Assembly: GCA_001972305.1 (NCBI GenBank)
Contig: BDDD01000910.1
Coordinates: 554,192 to 618,191, forward strand
Source: Cephalotus follicularis
Taxonomy: Eukaryota > Streptophyta > Magnoliopsida > Oxalidales > Cephalotaceae
Direction of reading: 5' to 3'
DNA: 64,000 nucleotides
The notes beneath the pieces were generated by a model. The model was given only the letters and a program-made list of their open reading frames with translations. It searched no databases and was not told the DNA's origin. The position numbers were made by a program, and so were the translations under genes. Of this stretch, positions 58,731 through 64,000 are shown piece by piece (position 1 is the first letter of the stretch; each line of letters starts with the position of its first letter).

Positions 58731-61700
58731 TCAAATATTAAGTATTTCTAATAGCTTAGAGTAATGATCATTGAATGAAATAAAAATTGTAATAACAGAC
58801 GTAAAAGTTATAATTAATTTTCTAATCAAATCAATTCTTGAGATCTTTGATTTCAATTCAAGATATGATTTCTCTAATTTCTTCAAATATTAAGTATTTC
58901 TAATAGCTTAGAGTAATGATCATTGATTGAAATAAAAATTCGTAATAACAGACGTAAAAGTTATAATTACTTTTCTAATCAAATCAATTCTTGAGATGTG
59001 ACATCCGTGTCCTAATACGGTCTGTATCTGTAGAGCGTATGTGGCAATCTGTCTGTCTGTCTAGCGGTTAGGCTATTTTTTGGGCATTCATGACATATGC
59101 ATCAAGGTATTAATAAATTTTTTACCATTGCGATTTCATTCTGATGGTTTTTTTTTTCTGCATAACAAGTTTTCTTTGCTTTAAATTAAATGATATTTTA
59201 CTGAAATTGTTATTGAATTCGAAAAAATAAACCAAGTGGTATGTCCTAAACATCCAATTTCTGTCCGTATCGATTAAATTCTGGACAAAACCAGTCCGTT
59301 TTGGTTAAATATAAAGGGAAAAATGCCAAATTTTCCTTATTTTTGGAATTTCTCTCTCCTCTATCCCGTTCTCACACTCTCTCTGCTCCTGCCTCCAGCA
59401 TCAGGGCCGAAACGACGCCCGCGAAGGTACCAGAGTGACCGCCGCAACCTCCTGAGTGCATATCAGACCTCACCCCCTGCCCCGGAAACCGCGTTGTCCG
59501 CGCCCAGTGATCGTTTCTCTCTCCCTGCCTCTGTTTTATGTCGTTTCTCTGTCTCTGGTGACTGTCATGGCAAGGCGAGCCTAGATCCAGATCCTTGCAT
59601 CGTGGCGGTTCGAACGCGACCAGTCCCGACCCATGATGACGCCGACAACCCAGATCAGCGGCGAAGGCAGCTACGATAAATGCGCCCGTTCAGGCCAGAT
59701 GCGGCAGCGCCGTGACCAACGTGCCTCAGATCCGTGATCCCCTACCTCCGGCGCTCCAGATGCGACCTCTGCGGCTGATGGGAGATCGCGCATGGCTGAC
59801 ACCCGCCGACCAGTGGCGGCGAGTGGGCCCATGAGCCGGCAGCCTCCGGCAGCACGTTCAGACTCCTCCGGCTTTCCGACTCCGTTTTCCTCATGGAGGT
59901 GATCCGTTCTGTTTCTGTTCTGAGATTCCGGCTCTGTGCTCCGTTCCGTCCGATTTCGGTAAACTTTGAACATTCATCTGTTAATTCTGTTTTTTGTTGA
60001 ATTCTGTATTTCTGTATCTGTTTCTGTTGTATAAGAACTTGAATTGCTTATATGACTTGAATTTGGATAACCTAGACAACCACTTGGACTTACTTTAATG
60101 ATTTTTGAAAGGGTGTTTAAGGTTTAAACGTTGTTTTTAATAATCAGACTTCTGTTTCTGTCAACTGTATTGATCGGTTATATTTTTCTGACATCTGCAC
60201 TCATTTCATTGCATAACACATTTCACGGCATTGTACATGTTTGAGTTTTGATGGTCTGTTGTCTGTCTGTTGGCAGAGGATCCTGCCTTGGAGGTCGGCT
60301 ATGGAGGCGACCAGTCGTGGGACTTGTTCGTCTGTTCTGTGAGTGAAACGCTTTTCTTTAACCTTTTTACTCTGGAATTCTTTTTAATGGTTTGAATGTT
60401 TGAAACGTTTTACTTATTGATTTCCGTATCTTAATGAATCTGGATCTATTTCTGTTTTGAAATATGTTTAAGTTTTAAGGTCAAATACACTCTTTTAAAT
60501 GTTTTACAAACGCTCGCATGATGATAGTCATAGTATGACGATATTTTCAGTTATATCAGTATTTGATAAGAAAACGATTTCTGAATCTGTTTAAATCTGT
60601 TTTAAATCTGTTTTGATGACTCTGATGATCTCTGTATCTGTTTAAATATGTTTAAAGTCTGCTTTGAGGAATTTGAGATTATGTACTTCTGAAATCTGTT
60701 AAATATGTTTAGATGCATGGTGATCTCGGTATTGTATTAGTTTCTTATCTGATGCCCATGAGAGGCACTGTATGCACGTGTATGACCTTCTGCTGATGCT
60801 TTGACACGACGGTGTCATTGCCACTATTTCTGCTGGACGTTCGACCTGACGGGACCCAGGCATCAACCTTACCTAGTAGACCTATTGCATCTTTATATAT
60901 TTATTCTGTTCAAACTTTGTTAAATACTATATTATATCCGAGTTCTGAGGATATTAATTTGTTTTAAGGAAATGATCTGATTTTTTGCTGATTCTGAAAA
61001 TTTCTGTTTTATAAGTCGATTTTAGATTTGTATTCTGTTTAAGTTGTTTTTGATCTGTTTTATAAATCAGAGTTTGGATTTTATTCTGTTTCTAAACTTC
61101 TGTTTAAGTTTGTTTTATACTTTTTGTTGTAATATTTCTATAAAAGTATATTTTACTGCGAGCAAAACTCTGCTGAGTCTTTTGTTCCATCTCACTAGTC
61201 TTGTGGACTAACCCCTTCTCTGTTTTCTGTTTTTAGTTCTGACAGGTTAGTCTGCTGAGCTCTATCAGCTGGAGTCAGTCTGTCTGCTGAGGTGAGACCA
61301 CAAGGGTATGGCTACCAGAGTTAACATATGCATATCATCCACGACATTAGCATTTAAATTTCTACATTACTCATGTTTTTTCATATAAATGTTTTGATTT
61401 CGTTTAAAAGGGCTGAGCCCTATTTTAGATTTATGTTTTGATAATATAATTGAGACATAGCACAATCCATACTTGTTTTATGTTTTAAATTGTGATCTGC
61501 TGAGGCCTGAGCCCATTTATAAATTGTTGATTTCCTCATTTGAGAGTGTGGTTAGTGAGGGTTGAGCCCATTTTATAAACTGTATTTTCATTTACATGGG
61601 GTATAATCCGATAAACGAATACTACATACCCGATTTTCGTAAAAAAATAAGAGTTAGAATTATTTTCATGTTTTCAAAGAAACTTTTCTGTTATTTAATG

Positions 61701-61905
61701 GTTTTCAGTTAAACTTTGTACATTTATTCTGTTTAAAAATACTTTTCTGAAACTCTGATCTGTTGAACCTACGTGGTGAGTCTCTGATGGGAGGTTTGAT
61801 CTAGTAGTGAGTGCGACGAATTTCAGTTGGGCTGGGTCCGGGCGTGTCATGAGATCTTTGATTTCAATTCAAGATATGATTTCTCTAATTTCTTCAAGAT
61901 ATTTA
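58731..61905. repeat. 152-bp tandem duplication, second copy split by a solo LTR
   Basis: Copy A is 58731-58882. Copy B begins at 58883 (TCAAATATTAAGTATTTCTA in both) and is interrupted at 58996 by the LTR; it continues at 61850 with TGAGATCTTTGATTTCAATT. Copies differ at a few bases (for example TTGAATGAA against TTGATTGAA). Copy A retains the uninterrupted sequence CTTGAGATCTTTGATTTC across the insertion point. Confidence 0.93.
58992..61854 (+). mobile_element. Long solo LTR (2853 bp), TGTGACATCC...GGGCGTGTCA type
   Basis: The LTR runs 58997-61849. It starts TGTGACATCCGTGTCC and ends GGGTCCGGGCGTGTCA, and its ends are imperfect inverted repeats. The 5-bp duplication TGAGA lies at 58992-58996 and 61850-61854. 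A TATA-like AATATAAAGGG near 59310, about 310 bases inside, is followed by a CT-rich leader, as in the LTRs at 16770 and 29042. The centre has many TCTGTTT words. The open frames at 59323-59679 and on the other strand at 59973-59671 are GC-rich and not recognised as protein. No internal domain or second LTR was found. The insertion is confirmed by the empty site in the adjacent duplicate. Probably Ty3/gypsy-related, not proven. Confidence 0.92.
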
Positions 61906-62120
61906 AGATATAAATAGATTTAAAATGAGTATCATATATAGTTAGTATGGAGGTAATGAATTAAAAATAATAATAATAATAAAGGAGGATGTAATATGGT
62001 ACTAGTGTACAATGACATTCTATAAAATTGTAGATAATCTACTTACTTCATATATAAGTAAGGCATCTTTTGCAATTACTAAAATTAGAACTAGCCTTAT
62101 GATACTATGTGATTTCTACT
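61906..62120. other. Short gap between the split duplication and the RBOH 3' end
   Basis: AT-rich sequence, likely including the 3' UTR of the RBOH gene on the minus strand. No separate feature seen. Confidence 0.5.
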
Positions 62121-64000
62121 TTAAAAATTCTCCTTGTGGAAGTCGAAGCGAGTTGATGTCTCTAAGGTAAATTCCTTGCAATGTTCCTTTAAAGGTTTGG
62201 TAAGTGTAGGACTCCCACAATAGAACACACCTGCAACAAAACCATCATTTTTATTTATTAGAGGATCAAAGAAAATGCTAAGGATCATGCAACATATACT
62301 ACATATTTATATCATATAGCTTTAATTTTGATTGCATATGTTAATATACTATACTATGATTGATTCTTGTGGATTAGGATGTTCTCCAGTTTCCAGTTAC
62401 CTCTATAGTTTAAATATAATACATTAATTACATAAAGACTCACATATTCTTTTATAGTTTGATATGAGGTCCGTTCAAAATTAAGCTACCTTTATCATTT
62501 AATATTCCCAGTTGCTCAGTTAGAATAAACATGCAAGAAATTGAAGAATTTTTTGGGAATTCTAAAAAGATTTATTCGTTCTTTTTTTTTCTTACAGATG
62601 GTCCTAGACACCCGACCGATTTATGATCCACGGTTGCTTCGAAGAATTTTTTAGGAATCCTACGAGATTTACACATTCTTTTTTCTATTACAAATGGTCC
62701 CGAGCATCCGACAAAAGGAGGGGCAGCTCATGGCGGGGGAGTTCCCTCAGAACGGAGCTCGGAGGAGCTGATAGTATATTTGGGTTCGAATCCAATGTCA
62801 AAAGAGCTAAGTTAGCATTATAAGCACAGACTAAAAGAACAGTTTTTGTGTGAACAGTACTTATGTCTTCACCACAACACTGGAAACCAGAGAAATGGAG
62901 ATGATCTAATTCTAATTCTTGTTACTGCTTTATCTTACAATGTTGTGATTCAGTCGTAGAATCCGGCTTACCTATTCGAGTAGATGGATGGGTGGTTGCC
63001 AAGTGAGAGAAAACCTTTCTCCAGTTAGGCCTTGCAAAATGAGTTCGTATCTATATGTATAACAACAGTTGATAAATAGATGTTAACAAAGAAGCTTAAC
63101 AAGATTGCATTAAAAGTAAATGACTTTGTGGATTTTTGTTTCAATACCCGACTTTCAGAGACAATATCAACCCCATTCTTAGCATGTTGTAGTTTCTGCA
63201 CCATGGCAATGAGAGCCGACCTTGCATCTCCTTCTTCATACACACTTGTCAAGTAGTTGTGCATTTCTATTATATTCTACAGTATTCAAAGAGAATAAGT
63301 TATTGTTCATGGATACATTGTCAATTCGTATAAATAGGTCATATTATACCGTATTTAGTTTGTTGATCCGGATATGATATAAACCCAAATCGAAATGGAT
63401 TGACTCTAATAAAATTCGAACACATTTAGACTAAACTCATTTAAGCTAATATCATGTCTTGTTTGAGATGGGTTTATATATCGTGACCCGAATTGACACC
63501 CTTAATCATAGGTCACAATGATAATACTTAAATAGTGTTTTCAAAGTTACAAAAAAAAAAAAAAACAAACCGTACTTCTTTGTCATACTCGGCAATATCA
63601 TCCATGACACCTTTAAACCATTCAAAGGAGCCTTGTTCTCTTGTCACCCAGTAAAAGTAGGCTCTTTCAGGGTATTTTTTAGTAGTCCCAATTGTATCAT
63701 TTTGTGACAAAACCTGTAAAAACCAAATTCTTAAGTTAATTAATACCACACATGACGCATGTTGATGCATTGTAAATGCTATATGTAGCAACAGGTTGCA
63801 GTGTTAAATGACTGTCATATCATTAACAGAATCTTTTTATCTGATGGTGAAACAGTATCACATGGGTACACAGCTAGCTGTCCATATAGCATTACTCAGA
63901 TGTTCACCGTACAAATAATTCCTTTTATGGTTTTTTGACTTACCATCTTGGGCAATTTTGGCTTGATGTGGTGCAAGAGATCTTTTATAACACTGATAAA
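62121..64000 (-). CDS. RBOH: Respiratory burst oxidase homologue (NADPH oxidase), C-terminal part; 5' part off the right edge
   Basis: RBOH enzymes are plasma-membrane NADPH oxidases that make superoxide in the apoplast. Visible exons in gene order: 64000(edge)-63944, 63713-63576, 63276-63148, 63050-62972 and 62230-62121; phases agree and all junctions are GT-AG. The sequence reads [17 protein letters not shown], then [68 protein letters not shown], and ends [20 protein letters not shown] to [11 protein letters not shown]. This is the NADPH-binding lobe of the FNR-like domain; VFYCGSP is the conserved NAD(P)H-contact motif and FHKENF the standard C-terminus. EF-hands and the haem-binding membrane part lie off the window. 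Which RBOH subgroup it belongs to cannot be said. The visible part is intact. Confidence 0.96.
62541..62714. repeat. Diverged tandem duplication in the last RBOH intron
   Basis: GAATTTTTTGGGAATTCTAA..ATGGTCCTAGACACCCGAC (62546-62614) and GAATTTTTTAGGAATCCTAC..ATGGTCCCGAGCATCCGAC (62643-62714) are related copies about 98 bp apart with roughly 25 percent difference. Just downstream, GGGTTCGAATCC (near 62783) matches a Pol III B-box, so the region may be a relic of a SINE-like element. Confidence 0.6.

Noticed and set aside
59323-59973. Two GC-rich open frames (118 and 100 codons) on opposite strands
   Set aside because: They are internal to the solo LTR at 58997-61849, just after its TATA-like motif, with no family similarity that I can see.
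62700-62823. tRNA gene suggested by GGGTTCGAATCC
   Set aside because: No paired acceptor or anticodon stem can be drawn; only the B-box-like motif is present.

Overview
The window looks like nuclear DNA of a eudicot flowering plant. The genes are split by GT-AG introns, the DNA is AT-rich, and the protein families are plant ones: a RNA polymerase III largest subunit, a LAC17-type laccase with a miR397 site, an ATS3/PLAT protein, a WOX3-type homeobox protein and an RBOH NADPH oxidase. Species cannot be fixed from the sequence. No rRNA gene, intact tRNA gene, CRISPR array or bacterial-type operon is visible.

Layout. Positions 1-11286 (minus) hold the 5' two fifths or so of NRPC1 in 14 exons; the 3' part runs off the left edge. 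Its introns carry a short RTE LINE with a perfect 17-bp target duplication, L1 and RTE reverse-transcriptase remnants and a 1.2-kb TIR element. Positions 11290-20640 are mostly transposons: a hAT element, a MITE, and two solo LTRs (15227-16108 and 16770-20010), each with a perfect 5-bp target duplication. A lysine/glutamate-rich nuclear protein gene lies at 20799-21494 (plus). A decayed YTH-domain (ECT-like) pseudogene follows at 23537-25358 (plus). A complete six-exon laccase gene occupies 26025-28590 (minus). Another long solo LTR lies at 29042-31526.

The two-exon ATS3-like gene is at 34990-37401 (plus). A degraded Ty1/copia element occupies 42187-46184, and the WOX3-like gene is at 52026-53379 (plus). 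A hAT-like element (56078-56825), a Mutator-like element with sequence of uncertain origin (56871-58673) and a third long solo LTR (58997-61849) come next. The 3' end of an RBOH gene (62121-64000, minus) closes the window.

The genes are functionally unrelated and each has its own promoter. Some regulation can be read from the sequence: a miR397-complementary site in the laccase, telo-box-like and TGGGCC motifs before the lysine-rich gene, and two short upstream ORFs before NRPC1. I did not find a clearly novel biological system. The most informative observations are three long solo LTRs of one architectural type (one with its empty target site preserved in a neighbouring duplicate), a YTH pseudogene that has lost an m6A-cage tryptophan segment, and a MULE carrying unusual cargo.
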